This document shows, in pieces, positions 22,501 through 57,957 of a stretch of 64,000 bases of DNA. The DNA comes from Hexactinellida sp. DTS-2022 (Eukaryota; Porifera; Hexactinellida), in contig JAPNXP010000012.1 in assembly GCA_028753945.1 (NCBI GenBank), positions 5,292,501 through 5,356,500 of the forward strand. The letters run 5' to 3'. The notes beneath the pieces were generated by a model. It did no database searches. It was not told the origin of the DNA and saw nothing but the letters and a program-made list of their open reading frames with translations. A program made the position numbers and the translations under genes. Within the stretch, counting starts at the first letter, position 1. Every line of letters begins with the position of its first letter.

Positions 22501-25500
22501 CCTTGCCAATGGTGCATACCTCTGGAGAGTAGGGAGGAGGTGTCCGGATTGTCAAAACTGGGATGGCGACGATAATCAAATAATATTTTCAATTGACTTG
22601 CTCCTGAATCATCGCTGTTCTGTACCATTTCCCTGACTAGTGCTAGCTCATCAGAATACGATTCTAGCAGGCATTTAATCTCTTGTATAACGGATTGATC
22701 TTTGTCAAGTGTCCCATAGTGAGCCCCGGTAGCTACACGCTCATAGAAAGATGTTATGCCCAGGTTAATAGCTGTCTTTCTCGAGATTCTTTCGTGAGCG
22801 AACACAAATGGAAACTCGGAACATATCTGAGCACGGTTGAGCCACTTGTCATCGGAGAATACGAGTCTATCGTCGCTAGTTGGATACATCACGTTATCGT
22901 GACCAGGCACGTAGATAGTATATACATTTGGATCAAGATAGGAAACCTCAAGGATCTTCATTATGATGCCAAGTTGCTGGGGACTGATAGGATTTCCATT
23001 TGATTGGATATAGATTGTATTTAAAACTGAGCTGTATTGATCAGCTGTTGGGCTCGTAGACATTCCTAATGACTTGAAAAGTTGGAGGCAATTGTAACCA
23101 AGGTTAACATACGAGTATAAATAGGGTCTCATATCGAATTCCGTAGTTTCAGTTATGTTTGCAATTTCAATAAATTCTCTCCTCTCTTCTGAGAATATAA
23201 AACGACTTTTCAGATTTTGCATACTTGGAGATGTTGTGTGTAGATTTAGGTTTTGGTAGATTGTAGACATAACCTTGTGCAAGTTCGAAAAGTCGCATTT
23301 TTCATTATGAAACGAGTTGATGATGTAATTTAACTGTTCTACAACATAACTACAAGGAATTTGAGTTTCGAATGTCATGCAGCTTAAGATCCCTGTGTGG
23401 GTATCTCCGTTCTCTGGTGAGCTCATTTCCGGTATAACGATGAATCTCCTCACAAAGGCAATTAATGGAACTTGTTCTAGGGTGCAAGCAATAACTTGAG
23501 AAGGGAAGCACAAAGTTCCATCAAATGGTAGCTTGAATGGCATCAGTGATGGAATATCTAATTGCGGAAGTACGAATTTCTTGTTGAACTCCTTCCAGAG
23601 ACTCTCCTGGTCTCTTAGTTCGCATTTATCAAAGTAGAGAGAAATGAGTTCTAGAAGAGCTCTGAACATTGTCAACCAGTCTACGTAACACTTCTGCTCT
23701 CTAAGGTTATTGATAGCTGCTTTGCTCACTTCTTTACGAAGCCGCGAGTTAAGATTGTTATTCGATTTGAATTCGAAATATTTTTTCATTTTCTCGACAT
23801 GGTCGTCGTATAATCCATTCGGGAAAAACCCCTCATTGCTCCTATCGATGAGCTGCTTGAGTAGAGGGTCAATTGGATTCAGCATACCAGAAGGTTTGAA
23901 CAACTTAACTTGTCCTGATTTATCGCTTGGAGTGCTAGAGTCTACCAACCATTTGGTGTCTCTTAAGAATTCCAATAACTCATCTCCAGTAGCTAGTTGA
24001 AGCGTGGGAAGTCGATCTAGCACCCATACGGCTAAAAGATTTCTAGTTAAGGGGAACTGAAAAAGTTCACTTGATATCATGTAAGGTACGAGGTCTAGTT
24101 GAATAAATTCATTTTCGTTGTTATTGCTGATATTCAGTTTCTGGTAGAGGACCACAAGGGGACTATCGAAGGGAGTTAGAATGTAGGGAGGATAGTCTAT
24201 GTTGTCGGGTATAGTTTTGGGAGCGAGGACGGGAAACCGCTGACCTATTTGAGTACTCAAAGTGAGCCAATGCCCCTTAAAGTTCAGAAAGATTGGTACT
24301 CGTTTAACAATATCCCGCGCTTCTTTTTTGTCGAGCGGAATCGAATTGAAGAATTCTATCAATTGCCTGTGTGTGCTATTGTTTGTCTTTGAAATTAGTG
24401 AAATGAATTGTGTTAAAATGTGCTCATTGCGAAATACGCTTATGAGACATTGGGGGACTGGTCGCAACACGAAATCTTCAAAACGTTGGATAAAGAAGTG
24501 ACGGTGACAAAGCTCACATCCAGCTTCAGACAGAATATTTTCTATTTCCGTTGTCCCCCTAGTTGCGTCAAACTCGACGTAAGGCACTTCATTGGATTGT
24601 GCAGATAAGAGCTGTATAGATTGTGTACTGAGCAGGCCTTTGGGCAGGATGGGAAAATGCTCCACAGCAGATAGCAGTGTAGTGCTTGTACCAATAAACT
24701 CCCATAGAGACTTTATCCAGTTAGCTCTAGGCTGATTATTGCAACCTGGTGTCCAAGTGAGTGGGGGAGTAACTGAATGGAAAGTTGTATTAAAAAATAG
24801 TGTTAATAAGCAAGAGAATGTCTCAGGTTCTATGTGAGTTATGTCTCTAATGTTGATAGCAATAACTCTGGAAATATTCACAAGTTTCCCGTGGATATTC
24901 TGAGGAAGTGCAGGGTCAACAAAACGACTCTCGAGGCCTGGAAATATACTCAGATACTTCGAAGTTATCTCACTGATGTAGTATATTTCGCTTGCTTCTG
25001 CAGAGAAAGTTCTAGGCTTGCTAGACTTGTCAGCTGTTAGGAGGAGAGGAATTCCTTCTAACGCCTCCTCCAAATGGATGTCATCACTCGAAGGCTCAAG
25101 ATCCCATAAAACGATATCTAGCAGCTGAATAGCGTTTTGTTTCGTTGCTAGGAATTCAAGACACAATTTATTAAATGAGTTCAGTCTTAAAATATTTCTC
25201 ATTCTCTTAGGAGAGAGTATCTGTGGTCTTATGCTTTCCTTCAGGAATTGGTATTTAGCAATTAACGCTATCACATTTGATGGCAGCTCCACGATTGGCT
25301 CTGACAGCCTCAACAGTAGGTTGATGCAACACCTCTCTGTGTCAGAGCTCCAAACAGACTCTGTGAGCTCAGGAATAGTACTCGGAGCGTATAGCGCCTT
25401 GTCCAGTGGAATCCAGTGGAGAGATTGTGAAAACACGAGTTTCCGATCCAATAGCAACCTCAGGCCTTCTCGCTGTATGATAGAGAATAGGGAATCGTCC

Positions 25501-27181
25501 ATCTCATGGATATTGAAGTCACCGAATAGTTTATAATGATAGTTTTCTGGTTGAGGGTGGGAGAAGTTTAAAATTGAAAGATGTAAGAAGCTAGCGTAGA
25601 GAACAGTCCCAAGCATTTCCGATTGAAACTTATTCCATTTACTGTCTGGACTTCTATCGTAGGAAGACGGCCATTTGGGAGACTTGCGGTTATCGTCCAA
25701 TGCAAAGTACGCATGTATATGAAATGGGAAAAGGGATTCCTTGGGGATAGGCAGAAAACAATAGTATTTCCCATCGTTTGTGTCGAGAATAGAATCCGAG
25801 GACAGTGGCAATGAAAATCTCACATTGGATTGTATAAACTCTAAAATACTGTCGAAGCTACAACCGTTCCAATCGAACTTCCACGTGTGGTTATTTTCAA
25901 TGCTATGACAAGATTTCGCGCCGGTAGGCATTCCTATTCCGAACCAAGGAATATATTTTAAAGTATTTTTACAGTAAAACCTGTAAAATTCGTTGTCAGA
26001 GCTCTCTGGACTACGCTCACCAAATCCTAACAGATTCATGACCAGCCAAATTGCCTCACTTCCATTTGTATCAATCGGGTACAAGGTAATGAATAGCCCG
26101 GTTTTCTCATGGTAACACTTATTCTCCGCGAAAATTGTAATTTCTTTTCTATGCGCATAGAGGCTCTGTTTGAATCTATCTGCGACTGCGACAGAATGCA
26201 CTACACTTACCTTGTTGTTCACTTTCTCGAGTATCCGTATCTGGTTAACATACTTCAGGAAAGGAATGATATGCTCCCCTTCACGAATTAATGGGTCGAA
26301 TAGGACACTCCTTATCTCATCAACTCCGTGTATCTCATTACTAATGCTAGAACTGTAGCTACCGGTTCTCAGAGGAAATCGGAAAATAGTACCGCTAAAT
26401 TCAGACCCACCGTTAAAACCGAAATAATGCCGAGAGAAACAGCTATGGTGGCCGGAGTATTTAGGGTTTGCAAAGAAACTGGACAGCGGGTAGCGACGCC
26501 CCGATTTATCTGGATTCTCATTCTGAGGATCCAGATAGCAGATGTTCTGTTTGCTGATGATCCATGGGCAATCTAGGATAGCAAAATAATAACGTTGGTT
26601 TGTAGTTGTATTTATTTATGTTATCACCTGTAATATGGTACATTGAGATAAAACCAAGTCCGAATCTTCCAACTTTGAGATAGTCCTCTTTCTTAGAGCT
26701 CCGTCCCGTCTCTTCAATTCCCTTCCAGTCCCTCTCAGAGAAACTAGCGCTGTTCCAGGAGTAGAGAGCGGGGCCCTGGTACTTAGCCAGAGAGGGGTCC
26801 ACCAGGCCAGCCCCCTCCTGGCTGTGGGAATCGAGGTCTAACATGAAGTCAACTTGCTCGGCCCCAGCGTCATCAGCATTCTGAATGACTTCCTATTCAA
26901 CGCAATTGTGTTAATTAATTAATTCAAGACGCATAAGTATACCATAACATTTGACTAACTTACCTTGAGTATTTGGTCCCCGAATGGATATTTCTCAAGA
27001 ATGCTCTGTATTTGCTCTAAAACTGTCATCTGTTTGTGTCCGAAGACCTCTCCATCTGAAATGAGGTCTCATTAGCAGTAATGACACAATTACAATATTA
27101 CTTGCAATAAATTGAATTTATTTATTATTAATTCTAAAAATAGATACTAGTCTTGAATTTTGGGTACTAACCTGTCGCCAT
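10505..27181 (-). CDS. SACS: giant sacsin-like protein with HEPN and PARP catalytic domain
   Basis: Five exons on the minus strand: 27181-27172 (ATGGCGACAG), 27055-26964, 26892-26628, 26572-11282 (15.3 kb) and 11058-10505. Phases agree throughout and give about 5403 aa. Sacsin is a large Hsp90-like ATPase/co-chaperone. Four ATPase modules are seen, with QNADDAG or equivalents at residues about 38, 1440, 2440 and 3450, each followed by a GR.G.GF glycine box and a LDP/FDP motif; human sacsin has three. A Pro-rich linker precedes a HEPN domain (about 5050-5190, AKLWIRTAQCDWRTA and CFLCFEATLKAL). No DnaJ (HPD) or ubiquitin-like domain is seen. The last exon is a PARP catalytic domain: LFHGTR (His5292), GMWGKGLYFA (Tyr5324), PSYLITY near the end; the PARP1 Glu position is Val, so mono-ADP-ribosylation is expected if active. 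The fusion rests on an in-frame GT-AG join (T|TT); without splicing the ORF ends at 11184 inside a MITE. Confidence 0.85.
11120..11266. mobile_element. pogo-like MITE in the HEPN-PARP intron
   Basis: Starts CAGTGGACTCTCATTAATAC and ends GTTCCTATTAACGAAACTACTG, with the usual interior (CTAGCCTTACAAATGCATGG). It fills most of the 223-bp intron between the HEPN exon and the PARP exon. Read in the sacsin frame it adds an artificial tail of about 30 residues to the unspliced ORF. Confidence 0.75.
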
Positions 27182-27578
27182 TTGTTTCCAATTTCGAGGA
27201 ATGTAAATTATGTAATGTCTAAAACTATGAAATTGCTAAACAGATTCCTTCCAGGCAACACTTGATACCCTCTCGAGTATTCTTATCGAAGTGGTTTGCT
27301 AACATATCAAATTATATGATAGCACCAATTTTATTTTATTTGAAGAACTTTGAACTGTGCATTTTCTTAAAATAGAACATAGGCCATCTCAATTTCCTTC
27401 AAAAGCAATGAACGTTCTGCACCATTATTTATGTGTCAGCTAATATTGTACAGTCGCATTTTGCTCGTGTGCTAACTGCTAAGTAACCAGTTATTACACT
27501 TGCTAAATATTCTAAAATGTTGTTTACATTCGGTTTATATACCATTGCTGCTAGCTAGTAGCCAATAGGATCATTAGG
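27182..27578. promoter_or_regulatory. bidirectional spacer between sacsin-PARP and TARDBP
   Basis: A 397-bp AT-rich gap between the sacsin-PARP start (-) and TARDBP start (+). It must contain both 5' flanks. I see no TATA box or repeat. TARDBP's ATG directly follows GATCATTAG (one base gap), an acceptor-like site. Confidence 0.5.
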
Positions 27579-28817
27579 ATGTCAGAGTTTATCAAGGTGT
27601 CTGCCTGTCTGATGGAGGACCAGCACGACGTGATTGAGTTGCCTCTGGAGGAGGACTCGACCCTCCTCCTCTCCACGATACACGCGCAGTTCCCCCAGGC
27701 CACCGGCCTCAAGTACTACAACCCCGACTCGGGGGCGTGGCGAGGGGTGCGCCTGGTGGAGGGGGTGCTCAGCGCGTCATCCGACGGATGGGGGGACCTC
27801 ATGTATGTCGCTGTGTTCCCGGATTCGGTGGGGATGAATGGGAACATGGGGGACAGCAACAAACGGAAGCTGGAGAGCGGGTCTCAGGAGTCCGGTCTGG
27901 ACCGGGCGCCCAAGAACCCGAGACACGGCCTGGGTCGGACGAGCAGGGAAGCCAGCCCCTTTGCCGAGTACAGCAACTCTCCATACGACCTCATTGTGCT
28001 GGGCATTCCCTACAAGGCTATGGAGGGAGACATACGGGAGTACTTCGAGCAGTTTGGGGACCTGGAGCTTTGCGAACTGAAGAGAAACGCGAAAACTCAC
28101 GAGTCGCGCGGCTTCGGGTTTATCCGGTTCATCACCTCTGGGGACCGCGAGTCCGTGCTGGCCCGGCCGGAGCACTACCTGCTCGGACGACAGATCGAGG
28201 TCAAGGTCCCCCGGAAGTCGGAGGACCTCCCACGCAAGGTGTTCGTGGGACAGCTCCCGCACGAGCCCGACCGGTCAGAGCTGGCTTCCCAGTTCGAGAA
28301 GTATGGGAACATCATAGACGTGTACGTGCCTAAGCCCTTCCGGGGGTTCGGGTTCGTGACCTTCCAGACGGGAGAGGAGGCGCAGCGGGCCCTCTCCGGG
28401 GGGGCGGAGATCGGCGGGAACATCCTCAACGTGACCTGCGCTAACCCCAAGCCCAGCCAGGACCGCATCCAGCGGTGGAAGGTGGCGCGGGAGCGGGACC
28501 AGCAGGACCCGGTGTTCCTGGCGGCCCCCAGCTACTCCCCGGCGGCCGCCTACCCCCAGGAGAGCTCCCGCATCATATACCGGAGCTACCCCTTCGAGTT
28601 CAACTTCCAGCCCAAGCTCCCGAGCGCCATAATGCGCTACACGCCCCACCCCCAGCGAGATACGCCACACAGCTTCGCGTACACTCAGCCGCCCTCCCCC
28701 GGCACCTACTCTTCCGCCTCGGGGGCCACATACTACGCGGGGAAGGACGGAGGCAAGTACTCCATCATGGGAGCCCACCAGCCGGCCCTCTCCCCACAGC
28801 AGGAGTATTACTGGTAG
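27579..28817 (+). CDS. TARDBP: TDP-43 family RNA-binding protein
   Basis: 412 aa, uninterrupted by introns. TDP-43 is a nuclear RNA/DNA-binding protein acting in splicing repression and mRNA stability. The N-terminal oligomerisation domain (1-80) is well conserved: LPLEEDSTLLLSTIHAQFP and RGVRLVEGVL. A basic nuclear-import-like stretch follows (NKRKLE, residues 94-99, and NPRHGLGRTSR). RRM1 covers 136-212 (DLIVLGIP, RGFGFIRF) and RRM2 219-293 (KVFVGQLP, RGFGFVTF). The C-terminal 113 residues are rich in Tyr, Pro, Ser and Ala, not Gly as in vertebrates; they could still be prion-like. The 3' flank has TCAGAAGTCAGCTG-type short direct repeats just after the stop and AATAAA at 28992-28997. Very sure. 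Confidence 0.96.
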   Translation: MSEFIKVSACLMEDQHDVIELPLEEDSTLLLSTIHAQFPQATGLKYYNPDSGAWRGVRLVEGVLSASSDGWGDLMYVAVFPDSVGMNGNMGDSNKRKLESGSQESGLDRAPKNPRHGLGRTSREASPFAEYSNSPYDLIVLGIPYKAMEGDIREYFEQFGDLELCELKRNAKTHESRGFGFIRFITSGDRESVLARPEHYLLGRQIEVKVPRKSEDLPRKVFVGQLPHEPDRSELASQFEKYGNIIDVYVPKPFRGFGFVTFQTGEEAQRALSGGAEIGGNILNVTCANPKPSQDRIQRWKVARERDQQDPVFLAAPSYSPAAAYPQESSRIIYRSYPFEFNFQPKLPSAIMRYTPHPQRDTPHSFAYTQPPSPGTYSSASGATYYAGKDGGKYSIMGAHQPALSPQQEYYW

Positions 28818-29128
28818 CGTCAGAAGTCAGCTGTCAGAAGTCAGCTGTCCCTCTTGTGGAGTCTGTTTGTCTCTAGTGCTCTGTCCTGTCTGTGTCCAGT
28901 CTCTAATACTAACTGTCAGTTTTAAACGTAGTTGTCTCAGCTCTCTCAGCTGGTAACGTGTCTCGTGTGTGTTTAGTATAAATAGAGTTTAAATAAAGTT
29001 AGATTTCACTGTCCGAAAGAGGTTACGAGTCTGTTTCACAAAATATTATTTAGTTTTAATTCGAATTCCCGTAATACCATAACAGCTTATATTAAGTAGT
29101 ACATATTTGTGTTCTGTACAGTAGAGTT
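28818..29128 (+). terminator. TARDBP 3' UTR and polyadenylation signal
   Basis: Contains a short duplicated GTCAGAAGTCAGCTG block (28819-28850) and one AATAAA at 28992-28997, likely the TARDBP poly(A) signal. The rest is the 5' flank of STXBP4, whose ATG lies seven bases after TTCTGTACAG. Confidence 0.6.
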
Positions 29129-54122
<24,994 letters not shown>

Positions 54123-54653
54123 CAATATATATTATTAGAATAACTTTTCATATTTTATCACTTTCGTTTTCAATACTCTTCAAATCGTATTTATTTGAAA
54201 ATATTATAATTATAATATCTAGCTACTGATTTGAATTCGCTCGATCAATAATTTTGTAGACGGTTTATAAGAGCCCATACAACTAAGCTAAAATTTGTAG
54301 ACCAATTATAAATTTGTAGACCAAAAGCCCTGGCGTATTTGAGTAATACTATTTAGGTCAAGAAACCTGGTCTAGAAATGGATTGTCTATTTTATTAATT
54401 CTATAATTCCACTTGTGATGTCACGAGAGTCAGTTAGCATAGCCTGCTTTCTATGAATTTGTTGAATACTTAGACATAATATATATGCAGCTGTCAGGTG
54501 CTGCATGCTGTGACTACAGTAGCTAATTAATAATTATACGAGAATGCTAATTATTGCAAGTCTCAAATAAGAGATACTGGTACATACAAGCTGTTTTGGA
54601 AAAGTGCTATGAAAAGTTAAAATATATGAACTAATTATTAGTTTGCGATTAGT
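54123..54653 (+). promoter_or_regulatory. upstream region of beta-propeller gene 1
   Basis: Between the STXBP4 stop and gene 1. It contains a degenerate GTAGACC-type repeat (54255-54390) and a block from about 54395 (ATTCTATAATTCCACTTGTG) that is shared with the region before gene 4 (59645-59915). TTTGCGATTAG lies one base before the ATG in gene 1, TTTGCAATTAG in genes 2-4. Confidence 0.55.
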
Positions 54654-55631
54654 ATGAAGGAAGACCCCTCAAGTGAGCGTGAAGAAGTATTTTCCAAAAG
54701 ACAGAAAAACGAAATTCCAATTGTCCTTACGAGAAACAAAGAGATACCTTCAAAAACCTTCATAAATACGTTCAGGAGTTTCTCAATTGAATTCCCAACA
54801 AATGCACTTTGCCTTCATCCCACCAAACAACTGATGGCATTATACGGCACTCCGGTTCGATGGCGGCTAAACAATCGCTATATACTTATTTATACAATCG
54901 AGGGGTACCTCGTTACCAAGTTTAAGGTACAGGAAAGGGCGTATAGTGTCATAAATACAAAAATCTATTTCTCAAATCACATAATAATTGCTTTTTTTAA
55001 TAGTACATTTCTAAGTAAACTGATATTATATAACGGCTACAATGCAAAATACAATGTGGTACTTGACGAATGCATTTTCGATTGTGGTGAAAACGAGTAT
55101 TTATATTTATGGGAAAAGGGGAATAATCGTATCAACATATACTCGCACGATTTTCAGAAAATAGGAACATTTACAGCTTACAAATCTGCTGGTACATCTA
55201 TAGCACTCAGAATAAGAGGAGATACAATGGTAGTGCTCAATGAAGAACCGCAGTCGGATAAAGAATCATCTATTGCTAGTCCGCTCTGTGACAATATAAC
55301 TATTTTAAGATTCTCGATTACAAACGATGAACTGCTTGAAAGTATTAAATTCAATGATAGATCCTTACTATTTCCGAAGTACATCGGTTTAGACCCGTTA
55401 AGTAACGTACTGATTACAAATGATTCATCAAAGAAATTAGCCGTGTGGTATCGAGACGGTCGACTGAGATACTACGACACTCCTGAATATATTCACACTA
55501 GAGCTACGGGTTTGGAAATGACAGATGATTTCCATATAATTAGGACGGAGTATGACTATCTTGATCATGCTATAAGGGTTTATATGTTCGACATTCCCAT
55601 TGGATATACTATAGAGATACTAGATAGTTAA
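54654..55631 (+). CDS. predicted beta-propeller protein, copy 1
   Basis: 325 aa, single exon, intact. The N-terminus is polar (EREEVFSKRQKNE). From about residue 40 the chain is a run of short beta-strand repeats: CLHPTKQLMALYGTP, ILIYTIEGYLVTKF, INIYSHDFQKIGTF, GLDPLSNVLITNDSSKKLAV, then WYRDGRLRYYDTPEY. The blade pattern (hydrophobic strand, D/N, strand with an aromatic residue) resembles NHL or WD-like propellers, with about six blades, but no canonical NHL or WD signature is strong enough to name. No signal peptide or membrane segment. First of four tandem paralogs; it differs from copy 2 mostly in the N-terminal third. Function unknown; probably a lineage-specific family. Confidence 0.8.
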   Translation: MKEDPSSEREEVFSKRQKNEIPIVLTRNKEIPSKTFINTFRSFSIEFPTNALCLHPTKQLMALYGTPVRWRLNNRYILIYTIEGYLVTKFKVQERAYSVINTKIYFSNHIIIAFFNSTFLSKLILYNGYNAKYNVVLDECIFDCGENEYLYLWEKGNNRINIYSHDFQKIGTFTAYKSAGTSIALRIRGDTMVVLNEEPQSDKESSIASPLCDNITILRFSITNDELLESIKFNDRSLLFPKYIGLDPLSNVLITNDSSKKLAVWYRDGRLRYYDTPEYIHTRATGLEMTDDFHIIRTEYDYLDHAIRVYMFDIPIGYTIEILDS

Positions 55632-56064
55632 TGTATTTGATATAAGCTGTATAGAGTGTATCAATTAATTTTTAATTTTGTGGTATATCAAAGAATAACA
55701 CAGGATTTTGATTGGGGTTTGTTTTACTCTTCTTGGGTTGCAAGGAAGAGCATTAAGCGCTATATAAGTACAACAGTATAGTATGTATCTGCTACTGTAT
55801 ATACAGTGAGTAATAGCAAGTCCTGTTTCGCACGAATTTGCTTACAATAAGCGAATTTGCTATTAGAGGAACAGAATTAAGACTAAATGTTCGCTTTGTA
55901 GATAGCACTATAGATGGCAACTTGCTATTAGGCAAGGGGACCGTCGATACCTGTTCGTGTAACCGGGCATGCATTTGTATAGGCTAGGGGAATTATGCTA
56001 ATTTTCCTTATCGGTGTTTATATTAACGAATAACAGTTGTATTATTATTATATTCTAAATTTAG

Positions 56065-56150
56065 ATACTATGCCAAGTTGCCAACTATGAAACACAAACA
56101 ACAACTTGGTTACACCGGGTCACTAAAACTGAACACAGCATTTTGAAAAA
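56065..56150 (+). pseudogene. degenerate copy of the STXBP4 WW exon (unit 2)
   Basis: Matches STXBP4's last exon from its acceptor (AAATTTAG) through GAAACACAAACAACAACTTG to AACACAGCATTTTG. An 8-bp insertion (CCAAGTTG) after ATACTATG breaks the frame, so it cannot code for the WW half-domain. Confidence 0.85.
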
Positions 56151-56199
56151 AATATAAAAATACATATATTTTAGCGAATATATTAAAATGCGTAGCGGT

Positions 56200-56410
56200 T
56201 AGGTGATCCATCGTGAAGCTTACGAGTACAAAGGGCCCGTTACATGTATATTCATTCCACCCTATGGGAGAAAATCTCAAATTTCAGCTGTGCTGACAAC
56301 ATATTCTGGTGGAGGCACTCTTAGTCATTGAACCACCAAATATAGTGCCTCCAAGTGACTATGCAGTCGACACAGCTGTAATTTTTGATTTTTCCTAACT
56401 AGAAGATTAT
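56200..56410. repeat. inverted-repeat block upstream of copies 2 and 3
   Basis: Nested inverted words: CAGCTGTG with CACAGCTG, and TGGAGGCACT with AGTGCCTCCA around GGTGG/CCACC-type pieces, about 100 bp in all (56285-56385). It is preceded by TGCGTAGCGGTTAGGTGATC. It is repeated at 58000-58210 and absent from units 1 and 4, so it entered one unit before that unit duplicated, or was lost from the others. Confidence 0.65.
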
Positions 56411-56458
56411 AAATAAATATGAAGTATTATGAACTATAATTATTAGTTTGCAATTAGT

Positions 56459-57436
56459 ATGAAGAAACGCCCCTCAAGTGAACGTGAGGAAATATTTTCC
56501 AAAAAACAGAAAAACGAAATTCCAATTGTCCTTAAGAGGAACAAAGAGATACTACATTCAAAAACCTTCATAAACACGTTCAGGAGTTTCTCAATTGAAT
56601 TCCCAACAAATACACTTTGCCTTCATCCCACCAAACAACTGATGGCAGTATACGGCACTCCGGTTCGATGGCGGCTAAACAATCGCCATATACTTATTTA
56701 TACAATCGAGGGGTACCTCGTTACCAAGTTTAAGATACAGAAAAAGGGGTATAATGTCATATATACAAAAATCTATTTCTCAGATCACATAATAATTGCT
56801 TTTTTTAATAGTACATTTCTAAGTAAACTGATATTATATAACGGCTACAATGCAAAATACAATGTGGTACTTGACGAATGCATTTTCGATTGTGGTGAAA
56901 ACGAGTATTTATATTTATGGGAAAAGGGGAATAATCGTATCAACATATACTCGCACGATTTTCAGAAAATAGGAACATTTACAGCTTACAAATCTGGTAC
57001 TCTTAAAGCACTCAGAATAAGAGGAGATACAATGGTAGTGCTCAATGAAGAACCGCAGTCGGATAAAGAATCATCTATTGCTAGTCCGCTCTGTGACAAT
57101 ATAACTATTTTAAGATTCTCGATTACAAACGATGAACTGCTTGAAAGTATTAAATTCAATGATAGATCCTTACTATTTCCGAAGTACATCGGTTTAGACC
57201 CGTTAAGTAACGTACTGATTACAAATGATTCATCAAAGAAATTAGCCGTGTGGTATCGAGACGGTCGACTGAGATACTACGACACTCCTGAATATATTCA
57301 CACTAGAGCTACGGGTTTGGAAATGACAGATGATTTCCATATAATTAGGACGGAGTATGACTATCTTGATCATGCTATAAGGGTTTATATGTTCGACATT
57401 CCCATTGGATATACTATAGAGATACTAGATAATTAA
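56459..57436 (+). CDS. predicted beta-propeller protein, copy 2
   Basis: 325 aa, intact. Nearly identical to copy 1 from about residue 105 to the end (including FDCGENEYLYLWEKGNNRIN) but with many differences before that (MKKRPSSEREEIFSKKQKNE, HSKTF for SKTF). At KSGTLKAL it is one codon shorter than copy 1 and resembles copy 4 (KHGSVKAL), which suggests gene conversion among copies. The fold prediction is as for copy 1. The start follows TTTGCAATTAG by one base. Function unknown. Confidence 0.8.
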   Translation: MKKRPSSEREEIFSKKQKNEIPIVLKRNKEILHSKTFINTFRSFSIEFPTNTLCLHPTKQLMAVYGTPVRWRLNNRHILIYTIEGYLVTKFKIQKKGYNVIYTKIYFSDHIIIAFFNSTFLSKLILYNGYNAKYNVVLDECIFDCGENEYLYLWEKGNNRINIYSHDFQKIGTFTAYKSGTLKALRIRGDTMVVLNEEPQSDKESSIASPLCDNITILRFSITNDELLESIKFNDRSLLFPKYIGLDPLSNVLITNDSSKKLAVWYRDGRLRYYDTPEYIHTRATGLEMTDDFHIIRTEYDYLDHAIRVYMFDIPIGYTIEILDN

Positions 57437-57872
57437 TGTATTTGATATAAGCTGTATATAGTGTATCAATTAATTTTTAATTTTGTGGTATATCAACGAA
57501 TAACACAGGATTTTGATTGGGGTTTGTTTTACTCTTCTTGGGTTGCAAGGAAGAGCATTAAGCGCTATATAACACAACAGTATAGTATGTATCTGCTACT
57601 GTATATACACAGTTGAGTAAAAGCAATTCGTGTTTTGCACGAATTTGCTTACAATAAGCGAATTTGCTATTAGAGGAACAGAATTAAGACTAAATGTTCG
57701 CTTTGTAGATAGCAATATAGATGGCAACTTGCTATTAGGCAAGGGGACCGTCGATACCTGTTCGTGTTAACCGGGCATGCATTTGTATAGGCTAGGGGAG
57801 TTAAGCTAATTTTCCTTATCGGTGTTCATATTAACGAATAACAGTTGTATTATTATTATATTCTAATTTTAG

Positions 57873-57957
57873 ATACTATGTCAACTATGAAACACAAACA
57901 ACAACTTGGTTACACCGGGTCACTAAAACTGGACACAGCATTTTGAAAAATAGATAA
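57873..57957 (+). pseudogene. in-frame copy of the STXBP4 WW exon (unit 3)
   Basis: Retains an acceptor (TTCTAATTTTAG) and reading frame: YYVNYETQTTTWLHRVTKTG then SILKNR and a TAA stop. Compared with the true exon, the conserved WW proline after WLH is Arg and the C-terminus differs. It could in principle serve as an alternative last exon of STXBP4 (phase fits) but more likely is a relic. Confidence 0.75.

Noticed and set aside
26170-26222. Splice donor AAG|GTAAGTG inside the sacsin exon near 26210
   Set aside because: The consensus is strong, but the nearest AGs are only about 31-36 nt away and the frame is open through it, so no intron is needed.
27777-28262. Long ORFs in other frames over TARDBP, INTS4, DDX41 and NME8
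   Set aside because: They are shadows in GC-rich coding sequence; the conserved protein is in the annotated frame.
56170-56260. tRNA-like A-box words upstream of propeller copies 2 and 3 (TAGCGGTTAGG), hinting at a SINE
   Set aside because: No convincing B box at the right distance and no cloverleaf; left as part of an unclassified repeat.
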